Position numbers and translations under genes: made by a program. Of a DNA stretch of 64,000 bases, positions 1-11,498 are shown in pieces (the stretch's first letter is position 1; each line of letters starts with the position of its first letter). The DNA is from Diphasiastrum complanatum (lineage: Eukaryota > Streptophyta > Lycopodiopsida > Lycopodiales > Lycopodiaceae), in assembly GCA_029204225.1 (NCBI GenBank), contig CM055102.1, positions 456,839-520,838 of the forward strand, in the 5' to 3' direction. The notes below the pieces were generated by a model, which was given only the letters and a program-made list of their open reading frames with translations, searched no databases and was not told where the DNA came from.

Positions 1-1111
1 AATTAACTTGGTTCATGAGAAATATACACTACAAATGCAAATACTCACAAAGAGACATTCACAAGGGAAGATCCAATTCAGAAGATTAGACTTTTATTGC
101 AAACGGATTCTTAGCAAAATGAACCAACCCTCACTTATATTTATACCAAGTGGGGTGGTCTCCTTTACAAAGGTGGCCCCATGGGACAAACCCCCCCATG
201 GGCCTTAGTCTATTTTTCATTTATTTCCATGGGACAGACCCCCAATGGCCTAAACTTATCTTTTAATTTCTAAGTCGATAACTTAAAAATACTTAAATTG
301 AACTTATCACAATATCAACTGACTGGGGACTAGAACTTTGATTACGTTTAAACTATTACAACATTGGTGTTGTAATGGCCTAAGGTTTGGACATCCAATG
401 CTATGCTCCAGTCTTATCCGAGGGCGAATAGAATATTTCTGAGGGAATATTAGTATAGAATAGTCAATAATTGTCTTGTTATTATAGCACATTATTTTGA
501 AATATTATTTGATAGATATAGTCAACATACAATCCTTTGGTCTAGTGGACAACATTTTCGTATTGAATGAATCAACAAAAAGAGAACAACATTCAATTAT
601 GGGGTGATGGCAAGGTTTCATTGAGCCAATCATAGTAACTCAAAGAATATTCAAAAGTGACCTCAATTACGTCGGAACATACAAGAGATACTAGATGTTG
701 ACTATAAATCTTTCAAGATCGTTTTGTTGAATATTAAATGGTTTCAAATAGCTAGTGAAACATTGGTATTACCAACATGTAATAATTGCTAGTACTTTTA
801 AATCAATTGTTGAGCACACTAGATTCAAATCTCCAAATTATGTATGTTATTTTTATGTACACAAATAGCTCTTTACTCTGACCCATCCAATTTGAGGTGG
901 CTATTTGTCATGCAAACCAATATGACTTTAGAATTGGCCTGGAAGTAAAAATGCTAACAATGCCGAGCACAATTTTGATGTACTGAAAAATATTTTGACT
1001 AATAGATATCACAAAAATTGTTTTTCACAATTTGCTGCAATTTAACCAGAATGTCTTATTGTTGCAATTGGTTGACATTCTCAAAATTCTGGGGAGCTCC
1101 TAGTAGCTTCA
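1..1111. other. Gene-free flank with a short imperfect repeat
   Basis: No coding region is supported here. At about 165-255 a C-rich segment around CCATGGGACA is repeated imperfectly, once near 178 and once near 228. The rest is AT-rich sequence without recognisable domains. It lies just outside the 3' end of the left composite retroelement. Confidence 0.5.
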
Positions 1112-2896
1112 CAACATGCATGGTTGAGTGCTTCCCACGTGTCTCTTTATTTTGTCACTTGTATCTACCATTGATGGTTTCATCTTTGATTGCTTGGCAG
1201 ATTCCAACTTCTGGGAGGTCTGTATCCTCATTTGCTTCTGGGTGTTTTCGTGGTTCTTCTCTCAGTTGAAGTTTCAGTCTTAAGGAAAACCTTCGTTTTG
1301 CAGGTTGCACAAACTTTGGTTATCAGTCTCAAGGGATAAATTCATAAAAAATTGGTGGTAGGAACAGTTTTGGATGGACGGTTTGATAACGGTAAGAAAA
1401 CACGATGAGAGATTAATGAAAGGATGAAGGAACTGATAGTTCTACAGTTGCAGCCTGGACCCTTGTAATGTCGAGCTTTGACCACCACTTGCTGGGTGAA
1501 GAGCTTGCTTTATTTGCAGGTTCACGGTTTTCTTCATCTTTCATTTTCTGTAGCTCTTTCTTTTGATCCGTTACTTTTGGATCTCTTTGGGCTTCATACG
1601 AGGGGATTCAACTATCATTGCTCCAGAGAGTTTCTTTTGATCAAGATTGATCTGACTCATCTGTTGCTTAGGTTTTGTCCTTTCCTCCTCAGCTTCATGG
1701 ATCTTTCTCTTTATTTCTTCTAGTTGCTTCGCCTGCTTTTGTAGATCTTTTCCAGTTGAACAACCAATGTAGGTGGTAGTTGGTCTCCGCAAGACACTTG
1801 CAATGATCTATCAACTGCTTCGGTAAGACTATAAAAAATTGGAGATTTTTCAGAAGAACAGTAAATTGATGATAAACAAACAGGTGGAAGGAAGGGTGGT
1901 GGTGACAACGGTAGATGGTGTGGATGATCGACATGAGGAATGGGCGCAGAAGTATGGCAAGAGCTTGGTTGAAGAAGGAGACTGATTTTCCAATGCTTGT
2001 GTTTCGCTTTTCTGAAGGATCTTTGTCCTGACTTGGGTACTTCTTCCGATTGAATCTCTTCGGATTACCCATCTGTCGTCTTTAGCCTTGTCTTTTTCAT
2101 ATTTGACTTGTGACCTTGGCTGTCGATCTTGCTGATGTTGTTGTTGGCAGCATAACTGCTCTAGTGGATCCAAGCAGATCCACTCTCTCCCCAACCCCCC
2201 CCCCCAAAAAAAAAAAAAAAAAATCTGTTGGTGGGGATGTTGTTGTTGGTAACTGTTCATGCTCAGAATTGGATCGGCGTGTGGAACACGTAGTTGAAAC
2301 TCGTTGAACATGCGACTGGACTAAAAATTGAACAAATTTTAACTAAATTTGTTTCGATCTTACTGTAGTTGTCTCGGAGATGAATATTGCAATTAGATGC
2401 AGGAATCAATTCGGACGTGACATGGACTGTGCAGATTTGGTGGATGCACAAAATACGAAACTTTGTATAAGGTGACTGAAAAATTGATAGACGAATGACA
2501 AGTTATTCTTGAGGTACGCTACATGATGTCTCCTGTGCAATGGCTATCTTTGATGAACTAAAAACAAATCTAGAAAAAATATGCATTTAGAAGAAATTAT
2601 CAAATTAAACAATGACAAAAAATAAACAAGGGAAATACCAATGTTACAGAGAGTGAAGGCTGTAGAGCACTTGTGGAACAAAACTTGCATTCATCAACAT
2701 TGATAATGTACCTTGATAATTGCAATATTTCAGTTGTTGTGTAGAGTAATGTGATTTACTCTGACATGCCCTTGTCAAAACAAGACAGGGTAGGTTATAC
2801 TAAATCTACCATCATTGATAGCAGATGTTATAAAATATAGCTTACTATGCAAGTATGGATGAGGTTATTATGTCTAGAGGGCCTCTCTGAACAAGA
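1112..2896 (-). pseudogene. 3' coding relic of the composite element (Gln-rich, coiled-coil)
   Basis: Three overlapping - strand reading frames (2311-1850, 2072-1695 and 1792-1571) carry one decayed coding sequence with frameshifts. The first part has Gln/His-rich stretches such as QQQHPHQQ. The last part is rich in Lys, Glu and Gln (QLEEIKRKIHEAEEERTK), which looks like a coiled coil. A C/A homopolymer near 2194-2222 interrupts it and differs in length in the other copy near 61307-61326. The matching block is 60631 to about 62397 on the + strand. No known domain is recognised. Its place after gag suggests a Gag C-terminal or accessory region, which is inference. Confidence 0.45.
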
Positions 2897-3082
2897 GATT
2901 CAGAACCGAATCTCTATCTGGATTTTCGAATCCTAGATTCAAGGAATCATTTCATATTGTTTTTTTTTCATTATGGAGCTGGTGTATTGTGTGGTATTGT
3001 AGAAGTTTGCTAGAAACTTATCGAGTGAGCAGCAGGTTGAGCGGGAGGGTGCTATAGTGCTCGTGTTGTTGTCGTTAAGATC

Positions 3083-4090
3083 CTATCGGGATTCATAACT
3101 GACGTGACGAGCAGATAGGATCTTAGTTGGTTGTTTTGGACAGTCTTTGAAACTGTGTTTTCTGATAAAATCAGGACACTCGGCATGGTACTGGGTCTTA
3201 ACTGGACAATCAACCATGATGTGGCCAGTTTCACCACAGATGAAACATCTAGTGTGCAATGGCCCTTGTATAATAGCATAGCCATCTTGTATGGCTAATG
3301 GTTCTGGACTTTTTGGTGGGTATTCGGGATAAGTCAAGGAATGTCGAGAATGTGATGGTTGTGCTTCATATTGTTGGACTGTATGTGCTTGGATAGGCAG
3401 ATATGAAGGACAAGCATCAACAAGATGCGTAGCCCGATAGTGTGGGCACCATATTGTTTTTCGTCTATAAGGTACCTGTGTAGGGTTTGACTGACCAGAC
3501 ATACTGCTTTGGATAGACTTCGGGGTAGCTTGAAACTCATTGGTGAGTTTCTCCATCTGTAGTTGATGTTGCTTATTAAACAACTCCAACTAGGATTTCC
3601 AAAGCTGATCTCGGGTGTCCTCGATTGGCTTCAACTCATAGAGAGGAGCACGTGGTGCTCATATTTCCCTTGATTCGTCAACATTTGATCCTTCATCTTC
3701 CTCCTTGATGGCATCAGACATAGCTAACTCTAGGCTCGTATAATCATCATTGAATTTAAGCTCGCATCTAATCCATCTTGGAAGGCCGTCTAAAATCCAG
3801 ATGATAAGCATCTGTTCATAGGGCTGTTCTTGGACTTGACTTTTGAGACGTTTGGAATGCTCAATATAGTCTCGTACACGTTCGTCCTTTTCCATTTTGA
3901 TGTTACTCAATTTGACAAAAGGGCTCTCGATCAAGTGAAAGGGCTTAAAACGCTTGATACAAGATTCTTTCAAAATTGACCAGTCTGTCTTTTCGTCACG
4001 ATCAAGGTTGAAAAACCAATCACGTGCTTTAGCGATCATGGTCATCGAAAACAGCTGGACCATAGCATCAGGAGATGTTTCACCATACAC
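3083..4090 (-). pseudogene. Ty3/gypsy-type Gag pseudogene with zinc knuckle
   Basis: A single - strand frame runs from 4090 to 3083 with two in-frame stops, a TGA near 3659 and a TAG near 3590. The first 143 codons match the Retrotrans_gag pattern: a W-F motif (ARDWFFNL) followed by FK..HLIESPFVKLSNIKM and a run ending in WILDGLPRWIR. The second part carries a complete CX2CX4HX4C zinc knuckle (CFICGETGHIMVDC). Such proteins form the particle that packages element RNA. The block is absent from the inverted copy at 60.6 kb, where its two flanks are joined directly. A related Gag lies at 55622-56059 on the + strand. It cannot make a full protein as it stands. Confidence 0.75.
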
Positions 4091-4114
4091 ATCACATGCA
4101 TTCTCAAAGATTTA

Positions 4115-5460
4115 CAACCTACGGTTTACGGTCTACGGTCTGGTGTGAGTGCTATGGATCATTGCGGGTGACAAGTGAAGGGTGGAGGCATTGTGATTGT
4201 GGTGTCTATGGTAGTATGCGGTGTTTACGGGTGCGGAGATTGAGTGTGGTGTTAGCGATCGATTGTAGTGTGCTGCAATCTGTGGCGTTGATTGTGGTGG
4301 AGATGGGTGAGTGCGATAGATGCGGTGGAATGCGATTCAAAGGTTGATGGTTTAGTGCGGATTATTGCGGTTAGTTGCGGTCTGTTGGGATTGGAATGGC
4401 TGATGGAGGTGTAAGGTGGTTGAGAAGGAGTGCAATATGAATGTTCAAGGGTGGATGTGGCTTGAGTAGGAGATGGTTTGCGGTGGAAGGGTCTGAGTGT
4501 AGTCGTAAGGTGGTGAGGGGGTGGTCAGTTGCGGTGGAATGCGATGTCCGTTCCAGGGTGAGTGGCGGTGTTTACGGTGTCCGTGTGTTGCGGTGAAGGT
4601 GGCCGAGGGTAGTCGTAGGGCAAATGAGTGTGGTTGGATGCGGCTACGACGGACGAATGCGGTTGTGTGGGACGGAAACGATTGCAATGGTGGATGGGGA
4701 TGGTTGCGAAGATGTTGTGGGGGTGCTTGAATGTCGATGGTATGTGGTTGACTTCGAGATGATTGTTCCAGGTCGAATTGTGGTGGATTGCAACCTAATG
4801 CAGTGTGTTGATGTGGCAATGGAAGGCGGTCTGCTGGATTGCAATCAGTTTTGGTTAGTTACGGGCTGGTGTATTGTGGTCACTTGGGATCTATTGCAGT
4901 GATGGTGGTTAGTTAGGATCTACGGGTCAAGGTAATCAGTATAGATTGATGTGTGCGTGTGTTGGATATGCTCAAGTTGTAGGGGAATGAGGCTGCTACA
5001 GCTGAAGAGTAGATTGCTTGTGGTTTCCATGGGTCGAGAACGGAGATGAGTGGATTGGGGAGTGTTGTGGTGATTTGCGATTTTTACGATAGCTGTGGTC
5101 CTGTTGTTGACGATGGTTGCGGCTCACGGCGATCACTACGGTGTAACGTAGTTGTGTGCGATGGCTATGGCTCAAGGTAATCGCTACAGATGTGAGTCGG
5201 TTCGATGCGGTTGTAATGCATGTAGTGCGGTTGGAAAGCAACGGGACTGCGGTTGAGGGCGAATAGGATGGTGGACAAAAATGGCAAGTGAGTACGGTGT
5301 CTGTTCGGTGGCTACGGTGCAAAGAGTGAAGCAATGGGAGTTTTGTTGAATATATTTCCCACGGCTCAATGCAGTTCTCACGGTGCAGAGCGGTCACTAC
5401 GGTGCAATGTGATTGTTACGACTAGAAGGTGGTTGCAATGACTGTAGTGTGTTTGATTAT
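4115..5460. repeat. GCGGT-rich degenerate low-complexity block
   Basis: The + strand is dense in short variants of TGCGGT, GTGGTG and TTGCGG with no strict period, giving strong G-over-C skew. On the - strand it reads as a Pro/His/Ser/Thr-rich open stretch (4819-4445, e.g. PPQHLRNHPHPPLQ), and the same stretch is open at 60138-60380 in the other copy. The part 4195-5041 is shared with 59782-60630, while 5042-5460 is not. It may be a disordered N-terminal extension of Gag or a degenerated short tandem repeat. The sequence alone does not decide. Confidence 0.55.
4981..5041 (+). pseudogene. Short Copia Gag fragment inside the GC-rich block
   Basis: About 60 bases read GNEAATAEE, stop, then ACGFH on the + strand. 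The - strand Copia gag relic at 59834-59782 gives the same series and continues there into a longer Gag frame. The junction between the GCGGT block and Copia gag is therefore present at both ends of the window and predates the copying of the composite repeat. Confidence 0.55.
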
Positions 5461-5461
5461 G

Positions 5462-6395
5462 GTCTCAATGGTTCAAGGGTCGGTTGAGATCTAAGATCAT
5501 CCGTCGGTTGAGAATTTACGCGAGGGCGTCGGTCGAGATCTGATGCGAGGTCATCGGTTGAGATCTGACACGAGGGTGTCGATCGAGTTCTGACGCGAGG
5601 ATGTCGGTTGAGATATGATGTGAAGCGTCGGTCGAGATCTGACGCGAGGTCATCGGTTGAGATTGTAAGCGGATCCCGTCGGTTGAGATTTTACTGAGGC
5701 CGTCGATTGAGATCTAACTGAGTGCGTCGGTCGAGATTCAGACAACTCGTCGGTCGAGATCTGAACGATTGGCTTCAGTTGAGATTTGATTGAGGGCGTC
5801 GGTCGAGATCTGACTGATAGCGTCGATCGAGATCTAACTGATGGCGTCGGTCAAGATCTAACTGATGGCGTCGGTCGAGATCTAACTGATGGCATCGGTC
5901 GAGATCTGATTGATAGCGTCAGTCGAGATCTGACTGATGGACATCGGTTGAGATCTGACTGATGGCGTCGGTCGAAATCTGACACAAGAGGCGTCGGTCG
6001 AGATCTTATTGAGGGCCATCGGTTGAGATTTCACAGGGCACCGTTGGTTGAGATTTGATTGAGGGTCATCGGTCGAGATTTCACAGGGCACCGTCGGTGA
6101 GATTTGATTGAGGGCCGTGGGTCGAGATTTTAGAAAAAGGCTTCGGTTGAGATCTGACGCATGGCCGTGGGTCGAGATTGGAATGAGACCGTTGGTTGAG
6201 ATCTGATGGAGTACCGTCGGTTGAGATCTGAGTGGAAACCGTCGGTCGAGATTTCAATAGACTACCGTCGGTCGAGATGTAATGGATGACCATCGGTTGA
6301 GATCTGAGAGAGTGTGTGTCGGTTGAGATTCAATAGAATGCATCGGTTGAGATTGGACACGAGCTCTTTGGTTGAGATTTCAACACAGGGGGGGA
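5462..6395. repeat. Minisatellite with GTCGGTCGAGATCTGA core (left copy)
   Basis: Roughly 35 head-to-tail units of about 24-30 bp share a core close to CGTCGGTCGAGATCTGA and differ in a short spacer. Many units contain AGATCT. Where the period is 24 bp the reading frame is kept, so both strands show ORFs with octapeptide repeats such as QISTDAIN. These ORFs follow from the period and are not evidence of a gene. The same array lies inverted at about 63080-64000. Confidence 0.9.
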
Positions 6396-7665
6396 TCGTG
6401 ACGGAGCGTGGACAAGGTTGCGGGTTTCTGATGTAGAAGGTGTTAGAGTTCAATGGGCAACAATGCCAAATGTTTACAGATCCAAAGGTCCAAAGGATCT
6501 GTTTACTATGGTTTTTTTACTTCTTGCTTACAACTTTTACGGCTTGGTATTTTGCCTGTTACCAGGCTTCAGGGCATCCGTTATGTGTGCTCTTGATATT
6601 ACGATGCCAAACCAGACAAAAGGGATAGATTGTCATTGTAGTATATTTTTTGTCTTGCCTGTCAGAGGACTACTCAGGGACGAACTCTCTTGAACGCACT
6701 TACATTCTAACAGAGATGCAAGCCAAGAACGCTCATTCACAGATCAGAGTGCAGCCCAAATGAACGTTCAATAGATTCTACAACCACCTACTCTTAAAAC
6801 GAAGTGAATGAGAGCCTAAACATTACTAAACTGAGCTACACTTGCATAAATTGACAAAACAAGAAACAAGAACTAATCTACAGAATGTTAGAAGTCCAAG
6901 AATCAAGAAACCAACCAGCCTTTTGATTCTTGGACATCCCAAAAACATCAAGAACTGGATTGTAAAGAGATATGCAAGAACTACACCAGAGATCCAGCCT
7001 ATTTAGTTTACCTGATGCTGGTTCCTACATTAATCCACAAACAAGAAAAGAAGCTAATCCGCTCTACGAAAGTAGCAAATCTAATCCACTCTACAATCCA
7101 CAACCACACACAAAAGGAGGGGAGGGCAAGATCATAAATGCATCACTCAAGAAACAAGAATGATCAAGGAGCTCAATGGATGCACCAAACTCGTGAAGGC
7201 TCTTCTCATTTCAGCATGGAGTTGATACAATTCACAAAAAGCTCCTCTTCACAAAGAGAGAGCTCCTTAGGTATAAGCAAGAGAGCTCCTTAGGTATAAG
7301 CAAGAGAGCTCCTTAGGTGGCATCCTTAATTTTTACATTTCACAATTTACAAGTGGAATAATGCTCTCCACTAGAGGTCATCATCAAAAGGTGGCTCACT
7401 CTACTTTCTTTAAGAGGGGTCTACTTGCATTTATTACATTTGCCTAGAAATACTGGTTCCTACATAGTCATCCCATCTTTCGGGATTCACCATGAGGCTT
7501 ACACAATTCTTACTTGTCATTACTAACTAGTATTCTTTGGCTCTCATATGCGGCTCTCAGTCTTCTTTAGTCTCATCTTTTCAGAGACCTCCTCGGTCTA
7601 AGGTGAGAGGTGCTCTTGAGTTGCTCTGTCCGAGTATCTTGGAGATTCGTCAGAATCAGCCAACA
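6396..7665 (-). repeat. LTR-like block of the left composite element
   Basis: On the - strand it would begin TGTTGGCTGATTC at 7665 and end near ...CTTCTACA at 6432. Bases 6396-7069 match 62400-63079 in inverted orientation. The outer half, 7070-7665, resembles a diverged block near 9420-10533. No clear PBS follows the inner end. The + strand frame 6418-6693 is also open in the inverted copy, but it has no recognised domain and I do not call it a gene. The exact ends are uncertain. Confidence 0.45.
7237..7320. repeat. Three-copy ~26-bp tandem repeat
   Basis: The sequence AGAGAGCTCCTTAGGTATAA is repeated: two full units and a third that breaks off after CTTAGGT. It lies inside the outer half of the LTR-like block. 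It looks like local slippage or unequal exchange. Confidence 0.85.
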
Positions 7666-7859
7666 ATGATAGGATCTCACATGTGTGGAGCCTGTTTCCA
7701 CGTGTGAAAGGATGTACATAAAGTACTTGTAAATAGTAGATTAATCTTGGTTCAATCTACACAAGTGTGAACATGATTTGTGACTAGAATCTAAACAAAA
7801 ATCACTTGTACCAATTTTCATGTAATTAGCTTAGATTTCCATGTGAATGAGTAAATGCC

Positions 7860-8263
7860 ATGAAATTACTGTACTTTAGGACAATAAATGGATCTACAAA
7901 AGATCCACAAAACTGATTGGATGCTTGCTTAACAATCTATCAAAAAACTAGTCATCAAAAAGTTGATCTAGATTGGTAGTTTGACAAAGAACAAGCATTA
8001 ACAATCAAAACCATTGATGAACATTGAAATCCAAGCCCACACATGTGTACTATAGGGTGTAGTACTGCCTTCAAGCTGAGAAACAAGTAGAAATTGATTT
8101 GATTTCATTTGGATCACAAAAACTCCATGTACATAGTGAGATTGCCAATGAGCTCCAAAAATATTCTATCTTCTCACTACGGGAGCTTGGCATACATAGC
8201 AAATTTGACTTCCTTCTTGAAGTTAGGTGGATTTTCAGCATGTAATAAGGAGGCTAACTCACT
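7860..8263 (-). mobile_element. Truncated solo LTR of the 36.9-kb Copia family
   Basis: The run from CTGTACTTTAGGAC to GTAATAAGGAGG follows the first ~410 bases (+ strand) of the 40814-41514 LTR almost base for base, with scattered differences and one small deletion. The last ~300 bp of the LTR are missing and replaced by the minisatellite that starts at 8264. No internal coding sequence or second LTR is adjacent. Confidence 0.8.
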
Positions 8264-8745
8264 CAGCTAAAGTATCAAATTAAGCACCAAAAGCAGCTAA
8301 TCACTACCACAATACCAGAAGCACCAAAAGCAGTAAAGTACTACTTAAGTACCAAAAGCAGCTAAAGTATCAAATTAAGTACTAAAAACAACTAAAGTAC
8401 CAAATTAAATAAGTACCAAAATCAGTTAAGGTACCAAATTAAGTACCAAAAACAACTAAAGTACCAAGTTAAGTAAGTACCAAAATCAACTTAAGTACCA
8501 AAACAAGAGTCAAATACCATTAAAGTACCAAAAGCAGCTAATTACCACCATAATACCAGAAGTACCAAATTAAGTACCAAAGCAGCAAATTACTACCATA
8601 ATATCAAAAGTACCAAATTAAGTACCAAAAATAATTAAAGTACTACTTAAGTACCAAAATCAACTAAAGTACCACATTAAGTACCAAAAGCAGCAAAGTA
8701 CCAAGTTAAGTACCAAAATCAGCTAAAGTATCAAATTAAGAACCT
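8264..8745. repeat. AAGTACCAAA(A)-type minisatellite
   Basis: The stretch is built from shuffled short modules: AGTACCAAA, GCAGCTAAAGTA, TCAAATTAAGTA and ATTACCACCATAAT. These alternate in higher-order units of roughly 30 bp. It is A-rich with no ORF of note and starts exactly where similarity to the Copia LTR fragment ends. Confidence 0.85.
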
Positions 8746-9419
8746 ATCAGACACAATTTTTAAGGTTGTTCATCGGATGGAATGTTTGACTCGAAAACGT
8801 GAGAAGCTCAAAAACTCAAAAAAATTTGAGAAATTTGATTTTTGACTGTCGGTTTCAAAAAACAGCGGTGGGTATTTTGAAAGGTTGGTGTGAGATCGCA
8901 CAGATTTGAATGATCATAAGAGAAGTTCTAAAGCAATTTCAATCTGACAGAAAATGTAGAATGCATGCTTGTGGGGATTATGAATGCAGGACAACAAGCA
9001 ACGCATACAGATTAGTTTCAAGATACTTAAGATAGCAGTGTGGCGGTTGTTCCCTTGAACGTTTTTTGGTGAAATGTGGTGATGTAACTCTGATTTTAGA
9101 GAACAGATTGCTTGGAAAAAAAAATGAATGCAAGCAAGCAAGGGAATCAAAATAAAAAGAATTGGAAGATCGACTGATAGAACGAGTTCTATGGATCAAA
9201 ATGCAAGATTATTGCCAGCTTCAACTGGTGCCAATGTTAGCAAGATTCCATCTCAAAGTTTTATTGATTCTCCAACTATGTGTCCTCTGATTCTCTGTAT
9301 CAACAATTCTACTTGGCAGTTAGCACCAACGCTTGTAGATTTTGTTTACATAGAACTTGCTCCTCAACGGGCCAATACTAGCGCTGAATCTACTGCTCAA
9401 TGTTAGCACTTATTCTCTG
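8746..9419. other. Gene-free interval
   Basis: Short open frames exist on both strands (for example 9128-9406 on +). They have no recognisable domain, no partner exon and no conserved motif, and I see nothing to support a gene. Confidence 0.4.
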
Positions 9420-10533
9420 TCTAACAGAGTTTCAGCGTGGCTAGGATTAGTGTGACTGCAAATCTATTTGGCAAGGGGCTCAGTCACATAATCTGTTTGT
9501 AGTATAATGATGGTAGTGTGTCCTGCTTGTCAGTAAGGCACATCTACGACCTGATTTCGGTCCTTTATTGACAATGGTAGCTCATCTTGGATAGTGATCT
9601 ATCAGGACTCGATTCCTACGTTCTACAGACTGCTTCAGTTCTTTCGTTATTCTTATAGATTGCAGATTATTATTAGTCTATTCTACTAAAAAATTAGAGA
9701 ATTAAACTAAATATACTCCTACCGAAATCACAGAACATCAACACCTCTAAACTGAAATCACAGAATCTACAAAGTGCTTATAACTACCAGGGAATCAGCA
9801 ACCGAGAAATATCGAAACTCAGTGGAATGGTGGATCAATCTCCAAGTCCTACACATCTACCTGATGTTGAAGCAAATGGGAATCCTACAAAGTGCTTATT
9901 ACAACTATCACTCAACAGTTGTAAGAAGAAATCCTTGGGGAGTCGATAACTAAGAAGCATCTGAACTGAGTGGAATGATGGATCAGCCTCCGAGCCCTAC
10001 ACATCTACCTGATACTAATCCCAAACCAATCCTTTAAAAGAGAAATCAACAACAAACACATTCATACATCAGTACCCAAACTATAAGCATGAAGATGGAG
10101 CATGGAAGGAAATGCAAGTAGTAGAATTTCCAATTATCAATGCAACAACATTTCAGTACAATACACATGCTATGGAACTCGTGTAGGCTCCTATTTGTGC
10201 CTGCAAGAGGTGAACCACAATCTCTTTTTGAGTTCTACCTCTTGACTTACAAGTGAACCCCATTCTATAATCTTTTGGGTTCCACCTCTTACATGATAAT
10301 AGGAGGCCTCTTTATTAAAAAACATAACTTAAGTTGAGAGAGTCCAAATTACTAGCTTCTGCATGGTTATCCATCTTTCGAGACTTACAATGGGGCTCAC
10401 AGTATATGCACTTAGCGTAACACTAGTAATTCTCGTGCTCTCAGACTCGGCTCTCAACTTCATCTCTGCTAGAAATGCTTTTTGGGTGATGAGACACTAC
10501 ATCAACACATCAGGAGCATGGCATCAGCTAACA
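9420..10533 (-). repeat. Diverged LTR-like block related to 7070-7665
   Basis: Bases about 10355-10500 resemble 7440-7620 (GGTTATCCATCTTTCGAGAC against GTCATCCCATCTTTCGGGAT, then CTCTCAGACTCGGCTCTCA against CTCTCATATGCGGCTCTCA). On the - strand both would start with TGTTRGCTGAT. Inside, about 9770-9865 and 9890-10015 are two imperfect copies of a ~125-bp segment containing CCTACACATCTACCTGAT. This suggests an old LTR of the composite family. Confidence 0.4.
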
Positions 10534-10639
10534 TAAGGGAGTGATTTTCTCACTACCTTCTAGGGATTCTTTGACAACTTTCAGGTCTGGTGTCAGTATT
10601 TCATCAGCTCTCTGAGTTTGTGCTCCACTTCATATTATT

Positions 10640-10990
10640 ATCAATAATTCTTTCGGTACTTTAGACAGAAGAGTTTCCAATTCGATGAAAATTACCAGAG
10701 GTTTACTATCTTCGATTTTGACTTTTCCTTTCTCTAATGATGTGTATTTACGATCTCACTGTAGGAAGCATAGTACTCCAAAAGATCCTGCTTGATCCGG
10801 GTTTCAAAGTCGATGATTAATTGCCCCAAGAATCATGGTCCCTTGATTCAATGCCTCACGTCTAATCCAACCTATGACATTCTGTTGTCTCTTCAAGAAA
10901 TTCACATCTGATGCTAAAGTAGACATGTTCTCATTCATAATATTCATGTAACTCTTCAACATGGCTTTCACCAAAAGCTAGAGCTTGTGC
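10640..10990 (-). pseudogene. Unidentified coding relic, probably retroelement
   Basis: A - strand frame of over 100 codons reads as a plausible protein (SDVNFLKRQQNVIGWIRRE, later LVIFIELETLLSKVPKELL) with only two stops. I cannot name the family. Its setting among LTR relics suggests a Gag-like remnant, but no zinc knuckle or other defining motif is visible. Confidence 0.3.
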
Positions 10991-11498
10991 TCTCATATGC
11001 CCATTCTATAGATATGTTTCTAGCTCTAGCATGCTATTCTGGTTGATCGGCTACATGTTGAATCTGAGTTCTCAAGGTAATAAAAAGTGGGATCAGCACT
11101 TATGTGATGCTAACCACTTTTTCATGTTGACTATCTACAACCAATTGGCAATAATGCAATCTCTCAAGGGCAAAAGGTTTCTTAGTAGCTAACTACATTT
11201 CAAACAACACTTGGTTTGTTATCTAGCTAGTGTCGTCTAATAAATATTCAGCAAAGGTCAACGATGTTTAGTGGATTTTGTACCAGAATGATATGGTGTA
11301 AGTTCACAATCAATGGTTTATAGATAGCACAGGTCAAATTTGTGTACTTTTTCACATGTGTGAGGACTCTCAAATCAATTTGGTTGATCTTATAAGGTGG
11401 GTGTGATTGCACATAAATCTACAAAGTTGATTGATTCCCACAATCAATTCTAAGGCAAGAGCACACAAAACATGCATGAATCATTCAACACATATCAC

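Larger units (their letters stand above)
1112..7665 (-). mobile_element. Left composite Gag-only LTR-retroelement relic
   Basis: Read on the - strand, the order is: LTR-like block (7665 to about 6432), minisatellite (6395-5462), GCGGT-rich block (5460-4115), Gag pseudogene (4090-3083), then a Gln-rich and coiled-coil coding relic (2311-1112). No protease, reverse transcriptase or integrase is seen inside it. Blocks of it recur in inverted orientation at 59782-64000, with the Gag block missing and the order rotated, so both are relics of one repeat family. The 3' LTR is absent on this side: similarity to the other copy stops near 1112. The outer LTR boundary at 7665 is chosen because CCAACA ends there and a diverged copy near 10533 ends similarly. 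That boundary is inference. Confidence 0.6.

Noticed and set aside
5462..6395. Regular repeats resembling a CRISPR array
   Set aside because: Units are 24-30 bp with very short variable parts, no constant spacer length and no cas genes, in a plant retroelement context. It is a minisatellite.
6418..6693. 91-codon ORF conserved in both composite arms
   Set aside because: Conservation is explained by recent copying of the whole block. No domain is seen and the antisense strand is also open.
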